Assembly (NCBI GenBank): GCA_019722365.1
Contig: JADFUC010000786.1
Location: forward strand, 16,168 to 80,167
DNA from: Lithospermum erythrorhizon
Lineage: Eukaryota; Streptophyta; Magnoliopsida; Boraginales; Boraginaceae
Direction of reading: 5' to 3'
Length of the DNA: 64,000 nucleotides
The position numbers and the translations under genes are program-made. Under the pieces are notes generated by a model. It worked only from the letters and a program-made list of their open reading frames with translations, made no database searches and was not told the DNA's origin. Positions 50,590 to 62,315 of this stretch are shown piece by piece. Numbering within the stretch: the first letter of the stretch is position 1; every line of letters starts with the position of its first letter.

Positions 50590-53500
50590 CCCTACACTAA
50601 CAGGTAGCCAAACAATGCTACAATTTTTCTGAGATCCTTCTTGTAAAATCGCTCTCCATTCTCCAACCTGTTTGATTATGTGATAGTGTCTATACCAGAC
50701 TTAAGAGAATAATCCATCAGTGAGAATATAGATGGTGTGAAAATTAAGCTCTTTGAGTAGGAGGAGAGTGGTATAAATTGTTGCACCGAAAGACACAAGA
50801 GAAAATGATGTTTGAGTGTCAACGCAATCAGGACTATCATTCTTAAGATTGATAAGATAGTCTCCTTATTGAATGTTCTTTTCGCTGCGAAAAATGCTAA
50901 GAAGCCATTTGGGTCTTGTATCATTAGAGATACGAGATAATCTTAGTATCCTTTTTTAAAGCCTATTACATTGATTTGAGGTCAAGGTAGAGCAATTGTA
51001 AAAAAGGAAGGGCAATGATCCAAGACATGCCTTCTGACACTAGTTCCATTATTTGCTTCTTACGCTTTAAAGGTAAAGTGGTTGAACTTTTTATTGTTGT
51101 TGAGCCATTCACATGCGAGCTTGTGAGCACGCCTAAAAATATTTTGTGGTGGAAGGATTACCGGCGATTGAAGGCTCCTTCGTTTCCTAGTCGACCAAAA
51201 TAACTTGAATCTGCCAAAACAAGAAGCTCAAAAATATTGTAACGAGTCCAATTTTTTAAAATCCTTTGAGAAATGGTTTGTTCAATAGGGAAAGAGTCGG
51301 AAAAGTTAATGTTAAAAGAAGACCAAAGATTTTTAATACTCCCTCCGTTTCAAAATAGCTGATTGTTTAGATGAAAAATATTTTATTAAGGAATAGTAAA
51401 AAGCTACATTGAGATTGCAAAAAGCTACATTGGCATTGTAAAAATGTATATTAAAAATGCAAACAATCAACTATTGTGAAAATATAAATTTTTCTAGATG
51501 ATCATGTATATTGAGACGATGGGAGTAAAAATACATTCAACAAAAAGATGATTGCGACTTTCATTTTTTAGGGAAAAAAGTTGACAAATGGGGTTAACTT
51601 GATGTTTAGTTTTAACAGAAAGAGTTCAATGGTGGGCAATCTGTTAAGAAGAAGTTTTCAAAGAAAAGCTTTAATTTTTTGAGGAAATGGCAATTTTCAA
51701 AGTTTTTTCCAAGTTGGCTTAGGGATAGAAGCATAAGAAGACGAGGTTCACGGACTTATAGAGGCGTGATTGGTGATACGGGCATATAGGTCTTTGGAAT
51801 GAAAGGTGTTCTTGGGCCATTTTCGAATGTCAAGCACACCAGTTGGGATGATTTTGAGAATTTTTGTGACAATATGTGAGGGGAAGATGGATTTAAGAAC
51901 GGGAGTATTCCAGCGAGTGGCATTAATAAGAATATCCGCAATAATGTTTGGATAGTTAAGGTTAGCTGAGGGGTTGAAAAAGGCGTAGTTGGGTTGATTA
52001 TGATCAAGTAATCAATTATCATTTCAAATATTGATGTTTGAGTCATTACCCATCGAGATGATGGAGTCTTTGATGATAATACATGAATGGGGCTTCTTGA
52101 GGATCCATGATGCATTTGGTTTTACACGAGGCGATATAGGGGATGAGGAAAATATTTTGATTTGAGCATTGTGGTCATGGGAGAGGTTGGATGTTGAATA
52201 GGTATGCATCCATTCACGGTAGCGATTGCGGATGAGATGTTTAAAATCCAAGCCTCTGGTCCATCAAGATGGAAGAATTTTCAGTTGATCCAATGAATGA
52301 CTGAAGATTGAGATCCTGCCCAAAGGAAGTTGGCAAAGATCTTATCAATATCATGTAGGGTGGAGAGGAAAAATTTGTAAACACCCATAGGATAAATCAA
52401 AATAGCTTGAAGAACTGACTTGATGGGAGTCACTTTGCTAGTGAAGTTGAGAAACTTGCTTTTCCAAGATAAGATTATTCTTTTGATTTTGTCAATATTA
52501 TTGACAAAGATTTGTTTCTGGTTGGTGGTGATATCCATGGGAATTCCCATATAGTTGTCAAATGTATCCGATGCTATGATGCCCAAAGAAAAGAGTGTCA
52601 GATCTTGTTTGAGATGGTGTATTAGGACTGAAAGTGATTGTGGATTTGTGATAGTTCATGATTTGTCCAGAGTCCTTGCAAAAGGTTGAGATGGTTGAAG
52701 AAAAGGCACTAATACTATTTCGATTCAAATGAATAAAGAAATATCTATTATCAACAAAGAGGAGGTGAGAAATTTGGGGGCCATTTTTTGCAATAGAAAC
52801 ACCTTTGAGGTGTTTGGTGGTTTGATGGTGGATGAGGGTTGAAGAAAGAGCCTCAGTGCAAAGAGGATGGGAGAAAGAGGGTCACCTTTGTCTGAGGCCA
52901 CATTTAGGAATAAAGGGATTAGAAGTTTGTCCATTAACTATGACTGAGTATTGTACTGTGGTGATACAAGTGTGGAGGGAATTTAAGTTTTTTCAATAGA
53001 TGAAACATGATGTCCCATCTAACTCTATCAAATGCTTTGCTAATGTCAATTTTGATAGTTGCCATTTCATTCTTTTTATTTTGTTCTAATAGTATGAGTG
53101 ATTCTTGTGCGTGATGATGTTGTCACAGGACACCTACCATGAACAAATCCGTTTTGAAAAGGGTAAAAACAAGGGAGTTTAAACTAGTTTGAGTGGGTGC
53201 AAAACTTTAGATGCAATCAGAGCAGCATTGCGAGGCGATGGTCTAATCCTTAATAGAGCGGAGGTGTCAATTTTAGAATCAAGTGATGAAAGCGTTGCTA
53301 ATTTCTTTTAAAATGAAGCCATTATTAAGGAATTTCGATAGGTAGCCTTTGGTCACATCATTGCCACAATATCCCGATTTTGAAAAATTGACTAGAAAAC
53401 CATCGGGTCCTGAGGATTTGTAATGCGGCATTTGAAAAAGAGCAGTTTTTACTTCATCACTTGAGAATGGTATGTTAAGTTTGGAAATTTGCTGGGACGT

Positions 53501-53800
53501 GAGGATGGTGGAAATATGAAGAAGGGATTCAAAGGATGGTTGTGGGGAGGTAAGGTTGGGTGGATAAGTAGGATCAAACAAATTCATAGAATATTATCTA
53601 CAATGATTTCTCATATCAGTGATAAGCCATCTAGATCTTCCAGTTCTAACTCCTGCCAATTCAATATCAAAGGCGGGGTCAAAGTCATCATAACAATCCC
53701 ACATAAAATCGTCAAATTTATGAGATCCATCAAATTTTAGCTTTTTATGTCGAAATTCCCAATCATTTTTTAAGAAGAAAGTGTATGAGTAGGAACTATT
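50590..53800 (-). mobile_element. L1-type LINE remnant (ORF2)
   Basis: Minus-strand translation gives the plant L1 ORF2 order with many frameshifts. Near 53280-53590: I-P-F-S-S-D-E-V-K-T-A-L-F-Q-M-P and S-G-P-D-G-F, the RT start. Near 52725-52900: K-G-D-P-L-S-P-I-L-F and then the L-L-F-V-D-N region where the catalytic F-A-D-D-like motif belongs. Near 52280-52590: M-G-I-P and S-W-K-S-K-F-L-N-F. Near 51700-52250 a zinc-binding RVT-type segment, and near 50680-50930 an RNase H-like end. The endonuclease part is missing or unrecognisable. A MITE interrupts it at 51339-51525. Confidence 0.75.
51339..51525. mobile_element. Stowaway-like MITE inserted in the LINE
   Basis: TA on both sides. Starts ctccctccgtttcaaaatag and ends ttgagacgatgggag, an inverted pair. 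Interior carries a duplicated aaaaagctacatt word. Confidence 0.75.
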
Positions 53801-53803
53801 CAA

Positions 53804-54619
53804 ACATGTGGAAGAAATGGTTTCTCAAATTTTACAAATAAAAATATTTGAAATCATTTCTTCCCTTATTCGAAATGAAGAATATGAAACCCAACACAAT
53901 TTGGAGCAACACTATACACATACCTAAATAGTAATTTTTTTAGTGAAATGATAATTTTGCCCTTAATGAAACTTCCTAACTACTACACTTACAAAGGGGA
54001 GGCAAAATAGTTATTTCATTTTCAATTCCAATACTATTTGATTGTATATATCAGGTTAGATTTCTAGCCTTTGAGTGAAGATAAGAATTACATAGCTCTT
54101 TATTCATATGACATTTTAGATCTATTCCTTCTTGGGAGAGCATTCTTACGAACAACTTTCAATGTGCTTTTCAACTTTTTCCATTGAAGCACATTTTGTA
54201 TTAATTTCTCTAATTTCTTGTCTCCTTTCCATGATACAACCAATGACTAATAATGATCAATGCTCCTTATGTTTCAATTTAATGATCATAATACGAGTAG
54301 CAAATAATTCATGCTATCTTATTTTAGGAGAGGGTATAAATTATTAATACTAATTAATTTGTACAATATAATTTGTCTCTTGAGTTTGTTAAGATTTATC
54401 AAACCTGAAATCTTTATTTGTGTTATAATATCTTAATATCGTTTGATATTCCCTCCACCATACAATAGTACAAAATGAAACTAAACATAAGATAGATGAA
54501 CATGTTCATGTCACTGTGAGTCGACCACACATTTAAATTATCCCAACTAAGATTCCACATTCACCTCATCACATACAGCTGTTTCTTTTGTGCACATGAA
54601 CACCACTACTTTTTCCTTC
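53804..54619. other. Spacer and AGP23-like upstream region
   Basis: AT-rich, no gene seen. The last 150 bp before 54620 is C-richer and probably the proximal promoter. Confidence 0.5.
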
Positions 54620-54625
54620 TATATA
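54620..54625 (+). promoter_or_regulatory. TATA box of the AGP23-like gene
   Basis: TATATA followed by cattt lies 99 bp upstream of the ATG at 54719. It is followed by a C/A-rich leader typical of plant transcripts. Confidence 0.5.
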
Positions 54626-54718
54626 CATTTCCCCCATCACCATTAATAGCCAACAAATTCTTTGGTTTCTTCTTCCACCAGTTTAAATCCATTTTTGTGT
54701 TTTTAACTGATTCTTGAA

Positions 54719-54916
54719 ATGGCCCAAATCAGCATTATCAAGAAGCTCGCAGTGGTGGCCGTGGCATTGGCCGCATTCGCCACAGCCTCGGCCGAAGAGG
54801 TTGCATTTGCCCCAGCACCATCACCGGCTGCTGGAGCTGCATTCAACTTGCCAGTCTCAGGTGCTTTGGTTGGAGCCTCCCTCGTCTGCTCGGCTTTTGC
54901 TCTGCTTAGGCACTGA
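54719..54916 (+). CDS. Arabinogalactan peptide, AGP23-like
   Basis: An intronless 65-residue preproprotein. Residues 1-25 are a secretion signal (hydrophobic L10-A25, cleavage after A-S-A). The mature part starts E-E-V-A-F and contains the glycomodule A-P-A-P-S-P (31-36), whose Pro residues are expected to be hydroxylated and carry arabinogalactan. The tail (L-P-V-S-G to the end) is the GPI-anchor addition signal. The E-E-V...A-P-A-P-x-P...G-x-L-V-G-A-S-L-V pattern is that of Arabidopsis AGP23/AGP40, known mainly from pollen. The peptide would sit on the outer plasma membrane. A longer frame from 54714 in another register is a shadow. Confidence 0.9.
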   Translation: MAQISIIKKLAVVAVALAAFATASAEEVAFAPAPSPAAGAAFNLPVSGALVGASLVCSAFALLRH

Positions 54917-55276
54917 AATTTGATGCAATGACCACTTTTTTTTTTCTCATTTTGTTGTTGTGTTTTTCCTCTGATAGGTGACTTGTGGTATTTCTATTAT
55001 TTAGTTGTAAGTATAATGCTTGTTAATAACAGATTTTTTCCTTTTATGTCTTCACTTGGATAGTTACAGAGTTTATGTCATTTGCAAAATTCCATTAATC
55101 TAAGTAGCAAACGTACTAAAACCTGCAATGATTATATATTTCAAACACCAACACCATAACTATAATACATACAATGATATACATTATATATACTTAAAAA
55201 CTGTCCATTTTTCTATACACAAGTACAACAACATGTGGTTTCTAGCTACTAACTGGAGCAGAATGCATGACTACAA

Positions 55277-58200
55277 TCAAGAAGCAGAACCTTTGGATTC
55301 TTGAATGTCCAGTTGATGCTCCGCCACCATTATACAAGAGTCGGTTTCCAGGGAAGAAGCTGCACTTTTGTCCATCGACGAATTTAGCATGTCCGTTGTA
55401 CACGTTATATCTGGTGTTATGCCAACCTGATCGATGTCGTGAAGAGCAGGTGACAGATACTTTGCAACTGTAATAAATAGTGCTGACCCATCATGCAGTT
55501 CTGTAACACTCTGCACATATATATTGAAGAAATATAATCAAATTTAGAACTATGCTTCATATATGTGTACTATGTTTAACAAGAATGAGAGCAAAGGAAT
55601 GGAATAAGACACAAATTAGAGTAGGTGGTGGTATGATGAACATGGAATGTTATATCAAGGCATGCTAAAGACTGTTCCAACTTCAACCTGTATCTTTCCT
55701 TCCCAAATGTTTATGTCCCACAAGAAGTGCTCGACCATTATCATGGAGCGCCCCTGCAAGAATCTCGCTAGCACTCGCACTACCCTCATTAACCTGATCC
55801 AATTGATCGTCTAATTAGTTTCAACATTTGAGACTAATTTGGTACTAAAGAGGGGAAATAACAAGTTTTAGGTAACATTATTAAAAGATTAAAACACTAA
55901 TTTGGAAGAACTACTAGAAATATTCTTAACTTACTAGCACAACAAGTGGATCATGTGTTATGGCATGTCCATTGACCATGCTAATGGGTAACAGATTACC
56001 GCTCCTATCAATTGTGTTTACAAGAGTTTCATCTCCATCCAGCCATATTTGAGCGACATCTAGGCCGGCTTTGACCAAACCACCCTAATATTGAAGAACA
56101 TAAACAGAATTGGCTCAAACGATATCCATATGTGAAAGGAGAGGGTGGAGCATATTGTTCTCGGAAACAAGAATTGAAAGAGGATGAAGTATTAAGAGTT
56201 GGCATAAGATAAAGGCAGAACTTACAGGGTTGTTTCTCAGATCCAATATGAAGGACTGAACTCCTTGGGTTTTCATTGTAGAAATCGTATCTTCCATTTC
56301 CATGGCAGCAGTCTGTCATTATATAAGAAAGGATCAGTGTCATGCTGTAATAGCATTATTTGATGCATATAGAGATGCATTCTAGGTAAAATTAACTCAG
56401 TACCTGAGAAGGCGATAACTTCACATATCCGGTCTTTGATTGTCCATCCAGGTAATGTATGAATATGATGGCACCGGACAGAGGGAAAGCCTAATAACTT
56501 CACGGTATTCTAACCTTCAAGACATTAATTTCTCAGACTAAGTTAGTACTTAGTACATTGGCACTTCTTAACAAATTACACTTTTCAGCTAGTCAGATAA
56601 GTGCTGATTCTTTGTTCTTCTCAATAACAAGAATGTAATTCCAGATTCGTCTATATTGACAATAGAATTTAATTAAAATTTCTTGTACCTCCCTCAGTCT
56701 TGAATTCCTCTGTTCGTTACCCTGAAAAATAGGAGAAGCAAATGATAGTTTAACACAGATACTTGATATGGCATGTGAAGTGATATACGGAGTAACTATG
56801 TAGATATTCAGAGTTGAGTCATATGTTATTTCAAAATGGCTTAGTTGTGATGTGAAAACCAATGGATATGATTCAACTACATACAACTCAAAGGTAAACT
56901 CAAAAGTGCCCAACTTTCTGAGGTGATTATTCCACTCAGAGATTTTAGACTTACATTCCGAACTTTTACTGTAACAGTTGTCCCAACCCGTCCCCTGAGT
57001 TTCTGCGCTGCTGCTTCACTTTCCATTCCATCAAGTCTCTCACCTGAAGTCCGCAGATCACAAGACGTAACACATTATGATTATTAATATGTCAGACGAG
57101 GGAGTCCCTCATTCAATAATATCATGGATAAGAGGTATTAATCTTTTTACATTAGGATCTGATCATCAAAAACACAAATCATGTCTCAATTTGCAGAAAC
57201 CTTATTTATCATACAATAGTACTCCTACCGACTAATTATCCACTAGATAAATTGTCATTCAGAGAGAGAATGATAAAATGACCATTAATTTCGACTAGTT
57301 CATCCCCTTCATGAATACCAGCACGTGCAGCTGGACCGTTGTCTACGCATGAGGAAACAACCTGAAACAAGTCCAGATGTATTAGCAAGAATAATGATAC
57401 TTCTATAGCACAAAATTCGGTAAGAAATTTAAGACCAATCTCCAAAAGAAATATTGGTTGGTAGATTTCAGATCAACTAATCTCTATATTCGTATAATAT
57501 GGAGTAGTATATATTATTGCATAAGTCAGGGTTCTTTGGTCCCATCTGAAGTACTGCAGTTGTCTGCGGTACAAAAAAAAGAAGTGAACTACATAATCTT
57601 TTGGTTTCATTATCACCATACACGTAGTTCTTTAAAACTAAACCAAACCAAGCCCTTAGATGAATATGATGTCTCCATTCAGCTCTATGTTATGTCATCT
57701 CTTCCGTTAAACCCATAAACTCTAGGCTCTTAGATATAGTCTCAGTCCAACTCCTCTTCGGTTAGTCTCGTACACGTTAGCTCTTTGATGTAGTCATTTT
57801 ACACTTCCCCATTGGCCCATTTAAGCATGAAAATAGTCTCAGTAACTCCTTCGGCAAATGAAGCATGTCATATTTCATCAGTTAGAAACTTAGTTTGCTA
57901 TTTTATTTCAATATGTGTACTCATTTAACTACTGACACAATTTTTATCTTAGCATACCATTACTGAATAGTTAAATTTTCAGACATCAAGGTTTCAAAAT
58001 CAATATAATGAACATGAAAAATAAAAGTCTGAGAAAGTAACCAACCAGGTGTCCTGTTTTGGGCTCAACACCAACAAATAGGCCAACTCCTTGCAAATTT
58101 CCATCACTTCCAATACGAAAACTTTGGTATTCCTGCATTTGGAAACCATATGATGGGACGTTCTAAATGGTACAAATTCACTAAACACTGGAAGTACTAA

Positions 58201-59607
58201 GTACTGAAAAGATCCACAGAATTCAGATTGTTGAAATTATAATGGATATTAATTGGTAAGGGTATATAAATTATCTAAATTCATAGGATTCTTAACTTGA
58301 CGGTGAAGTATGAAGAAATAATAAACCGAACAACGAATGAATATGGAAGACTTGAGAACTTCCTTTGGACTTATAAGTCGTGTATACGGATCCCCTAGGG
58401 TAGAAAGCATGCCTTTGACCTTGTTATATGCTGCATCTTCTGTTCTTAAAGGAAACATTTCCACCATGGTTTGCTGCAATTTCTCATCCCAATCTGCAGA
58501 AACATACTGCAGTTTTATACCACCCTCCACAACACACATGAAATAATTACATTGAAGGTAATATTTCCATTTACCTATTACCTCTCCAGCGATTAATATC
58601 AAGTTGTAAAGAGAAAAGCCTAAATACAAAAGAATTCTTAAATTATTACCTTGATGGTTAAAAGTGGGGTCTACGAATGTCTCCCTGATCAACCCCCAAG
58701 CTTCCACTAGTGTTCTCTGTACTGCATTGACCTATATATGAACAAAACAAGCATAACTTATTTTACTACTTGGCAATAGTATTAAGCATAAACAAGGAAT
58801 TTATATAGCAATTCAACAAGATCTTCATACTCCAAAATTTACATTAACAAAATAGATAACTACCCAAAAAGTAAAAATTGCAAATTTTGTCCTATCACAC
58901 TTGGCAAATAGCAGATTAGTCATAAACATCTAAACTTTATAGCATTTCTTGTAACTTATCAAATATTTGTGTGAAACTTCATAAATAAACAATTTATATG
59001 ATAATTCAACAGCATCTTTATACTACAAAACTGTAAAATACAATTTAACAAAATAAATAACTCTTCCCAAAAAGAACGAATGGCACTTAGAAAATAGCAT
59101 ATTAGACATAAAATCTAAACTTTATATCATTTCTTGAAACTCATCAAACATTTCTATATACTAAAAGCTACCAACTCTACTTTGTGCAACTTTCTCATCA
59201 AAAAATTCCATTACCTCCCTAGTATGTGAAACAGGAAATGCAACAGTCAAAGACTCAGCAAAAGCTGAAGAATCACAACAGACAGAAACTGCAGCAGCCA
59301 AGCCAATAACTCCTCTTCCCACCATTTTGATCAAATTCTGCTTCAATTCACCTCTAAATTCATCATTCTTGATTTGTTCATTGCCCTCTTTACTTTTACT
59401 CAACTCCTGACGAACTAAAGCTTTACATTTTCGAATTTTTTGCTGATTCAAGAAAGATAACTTAGAAAAACACATAAAATTTGTAGTTGGGATTGTGTAA
59501 ATTTTTGAGATAGCTGTGATTCTTGATGATTTCATATCAAAGTTCGAGCAAAGACCCTTCATGATACTTAGATTATTTTTTTTCCTTTTGAGAATTTTAT
59601 TTTTCAA
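55277..59607 (-). CDS. CTPA1: Chloroplast carboxyl-terminal processing peptidase (CTPA1-type), frame broken in two exons
   Basis: Twelve exons on the minus strand: 59607-59215, 58731-58650, 58493-58360, 58132-58046, 57361-57283, 57043-56955, 56721-56689, 56514-56404, 56312-56226, 56084-55935, 55793-55688, 55510-55277, all bounded by GT-AG. The N-terminus is a two-part plastid transit/lumen signal ending A-F-A at residues 115-117. A PDZ domain spans exons 4-6 (G-V-G-L-F to V-K-V-R-N). The S41 protease domain follows, with D-L-R-N-N-P in exon 9 and the nucleophile Ser in G-S-A-S-A-S-E in exon 11. The best match is the Arabidopsis At5g46390 group. The related D1 protease trims the photosystem II D1 precursor; substrates of this paralogue are less certain. 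Exon 8 lacks about 2 and 1 bases, and exon 11 lacks two single A bases just at the catalytic F-G-K-G, so the frame as given is broken. The start could be the ATG at 59607 or a later one (59562 or 59535). Confidence 0.85.
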
Positions 59608-60344
59608 GATTAATTATTTGTTTGTGTAGAGTTTTAAGTATATTTTTGTTTGGACAATTTTGGCTGTAAGAATTGGACAAATGTATAATTAACTTGATGT
59701 GATACTTCTACTAGTGAAGAGGGACAACTTGGAATCTTTTGATATGTGGTGATAAGTTGTATTGCGTATGCAAGTATCTAAGTGGACTTCTGGAGTCTGG
59801 AATCAGAATCACACAAGAATCTAAAATTCAAGCATACCGCTTTCACACGTTGTGTTAACAACGGGGATATTTCTAATATATGATCTTAAGAGTCCATATG
59901 AATTAAATATTAAAAGCAAATTTCTTTATAGAAGCATAAAGTTCGGAATTTTGTTAGTTCACCGAAAATTTTATTGAGCCGTGTAGGATTGATTTCTCGA
60001 TATAATCTGATAAAATTATTTACTTAATAGATTATAAGGTAACACTCGTTTAAATGTGCTTAATAATAAAGTAGGAATATGATGTTGTGTAACATTAAAA
60101 AATTAAGGCTAATTTGTCGTTTGCCCCCTATATTATGCACTTATTTTTAATATGCTCTTTGAAGTTCGAGTTTTTATCGTCTTGCACCTTATACTTTTTC
60201 TTATCTGTCTTGTCCTTATACTTTTCTTCTTGTATGTCTTCATCGCAAATTATTTTCTTTTATACCGAATGTCCCTAGTTCAATTTACTCATTTAACAAT
60301 ATATAAATTCATTAAATATATAAAATGCCTATTATCTTTGGTAA
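59608..60344. other. CTPA upstream region
   Basis: Probably holds the minus-strand CTPA promoter next to 59608. The stretch at 60110-60290 is T-rich, with a gtcgtttgccccctatatta start suggesting another transposon edge. No gene seen. Confidence 0.45.
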
Positions 60345-62236
60345 AGGCGGAGCGTCCACCTAACTTTCATCGATTCGTTCATACCCAACTTTCGTGTGAC
60401 TTTTTTCCATCCTGACTTCAAATTTATGGCAAATTTAGTCCCAGCGTTAAATTTTCCGTTAAACTCCACATTTCCGTTGACGCATTAAAGATCGCATTGA
60501 CTGCGTTTAGGGTTAATTTAGTCATTTCATAGCCGTAAATGTATAACTGACTCAGCAAATATATAAATGTTACTTTAGGCGTTTAAATGAACCACTTGAA
60601 GATGCACTAAAGCCAATTTGGGTTCAAGATTGAGGATCAGGAAGCCATTTCTTTCTATAGTATAATAATTGAGAGCAATTTATGCACTCAACAATTGGAA
60701 AGGCATAATTTCACGAGCCGGGCTCTAAAAGCCACGGTATAAGCTTTGGCACGCTTACTTACGTGGCGTCTCGAGGTTCTGTCGAAACACGCCCATTTCT
60801 CATTCTCGATGCTCGGACTTTGAATAATACTTTCGAGCGTGCTTTAGTTACTATGCATAAGATGCCTAAGTTTGGATTATGTATTTGGTGTCATGGCAGA
60901 AGCGGCAGTTTTGACTAAATCGCGGAGGGCGTTTGATCGGGCGTTATGCGTTACTGTGACATTGAGAGTTTTATTGAGTTTTTGTTGAATTCGGAAGGTG
61001 GCGGAGGCGGTGAGAGGTTAGGGGTTTGAATGGCGATCGGTTTTTATTCAATTAAGGGGAGAGGCGAAGCATAGGCTTTGGCTTGAGTTACGTGATTTGC
61101 CACTCGGCCTGGCCCGATGTGATCACGGGGTTGAATATGGATCTATTATAAGGGGTGGGATTAAAGTTTACCGATGAAGTGGGGCCGGTTGTGGACTTAC
61201 ATTTGGTGACTATTACATTAGAGCGATTGGTGGAGAAGGCTAGAGATGTTTTCGGGTGCTTGATCATAGAAAAACTCGATTTTCGCTACTTCAAGAAAAG
61301 CATCAGCAGTTCCCATGAGGATAAATTGAGGAAGCAATATGAAAATGGACAATGGCACTTGTTTGCCATTTTCCACAACTTATCTTAGCTACTTAAATTA
61401 CGTTGCATCTACTGTTCCAGAAGCAATGAGCATTATAATTATGTGCAAAACTAAACCAATTCCCATTCTTTGAAGCAGAGTGATCCCTCTGGGATTCTTT
61501 GTGAACTTCTTCATGATCTTGACGAATAATCTATCGTATAGCACGACCGATATTAGCATCGATATGGTGACGAATCCTGCTAGACTTGCTGGAGGGATAG
61601 TGAAGCCATCGAATTCTCTGTGAAGAGTTGTGCCTTGTTTGACAAAGAGAGTGTTGATTTGAGCCAGCATTGTACTTGGAACAAATGTTGCTACTAAAAT
61701 GGGAATCATTCTTAGCATTTGTTTTGTTTCCTCTACTTTTGTTACTGGGCATAGCATCCATGGAGTTGTGGCACCAGTTTTGACACTAGCTTTGTTCAAG
61801 AATCTGTAAAAAAATGCTTTAGGCTCGGTGCTAATGCCTGAGAACATTTCTAGTAATTCTTGGTATGTGAATTAGAAATTTATCCCTCAAGCTAGTGGCT
61901 TAACAGAGGCCAATATATTTGAGTAGTAAGGAAATGGAAGCTTCCATCCTCAATGTTGGAACCCAAATTCTTTGATGCATCTTCGGTGTTCGGCGAAATC
62001 GCAGAGAGCGTTTATATGTTGGGTGGCTGTTACACATTTTACGATATGAAATGACTAAATTAACCCCAAAGCGTAGTCCGTGAGCGGGCACATGCCAATG
62101 TGGGTTTAGCGGAAAATTAGCAGCTTAGGGACTAATTTTGCCATAAATTTGAAGTGGGTGATGGAAAAGTCATTTATGAAAGTTGGGTGATGGAATGGAA
62201 TCGCGGATGAAAGTTGGGTGATATGTCTGCTTTAGC
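60345..62236. mobile_element. Mutator-like element carrying host gene DNA (Pack-MULE-like)
   Basis: Inverted repeats of about 310-320 bp lie at roughly 60345-60655 (left) and 61921-62236 (right). Matching blocks in order from the ends are aactttcatc, cttcaaatttatggcaaa, ttagtccc, gggttaatttagtcatttca, aatttgggttc and attgaggat. Long terminal inverted repeats are the mark of Mutator-like elements. The interior has no recognisable transposase but holds a transporter exon (61419-61803, minus) and an unrecognised 77-residue plus-strand frame at 61155-61388. A 9 bp target duplication could not be fixed because the outer ends are degraded. Confidence 0.7.
61419..61803 (-). pseudogene. Captured NRT1/PTR (NPF) transporter exon fragment
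   Basis: One uninterrupted minus-strand frame of about 128 residues matches the start of the last exon of plant NPF proton-coupled transporters: F-L-N-K-A-S-V-K, then C-P-V-T-K-V-E-E-T-K, then N-T-L-F-V-K-Q-G-T-T-L, then I-P-P-A-S-L-A-G-F, V-L-Y-D-R, and N-P-R-G-I-T-L-L-Q-R-M-G-I-G. The wording is closest to NPF5 members as I recall them. A T-rich tract ending TTTACAG precedes the homology, so the copied DNA includes the 3' end of an intron and was taken from genomic DNA. Homology stops at L-I-A-S, and an unrelated five-residue tail and stop follow. The helices before and after this part are missing, so it cannot transport anything. Confidence 0.85.
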
Positions 62237-62315
62237 CTGCTCTTTAATTACAAATTACTTAAAATATTATATTTGAAAATAACTGTATATTTTGAAATAC
62301 CCTGAATGCTAACAG

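Noticed and set aside
54714..54923. 69-codon frame overlapping the AGP23-like gene in another register
   Set aside because: Low-complexity His/Pro/Ser output with no signal peptide. The 54719 frame has the complete AG-peptide layout.
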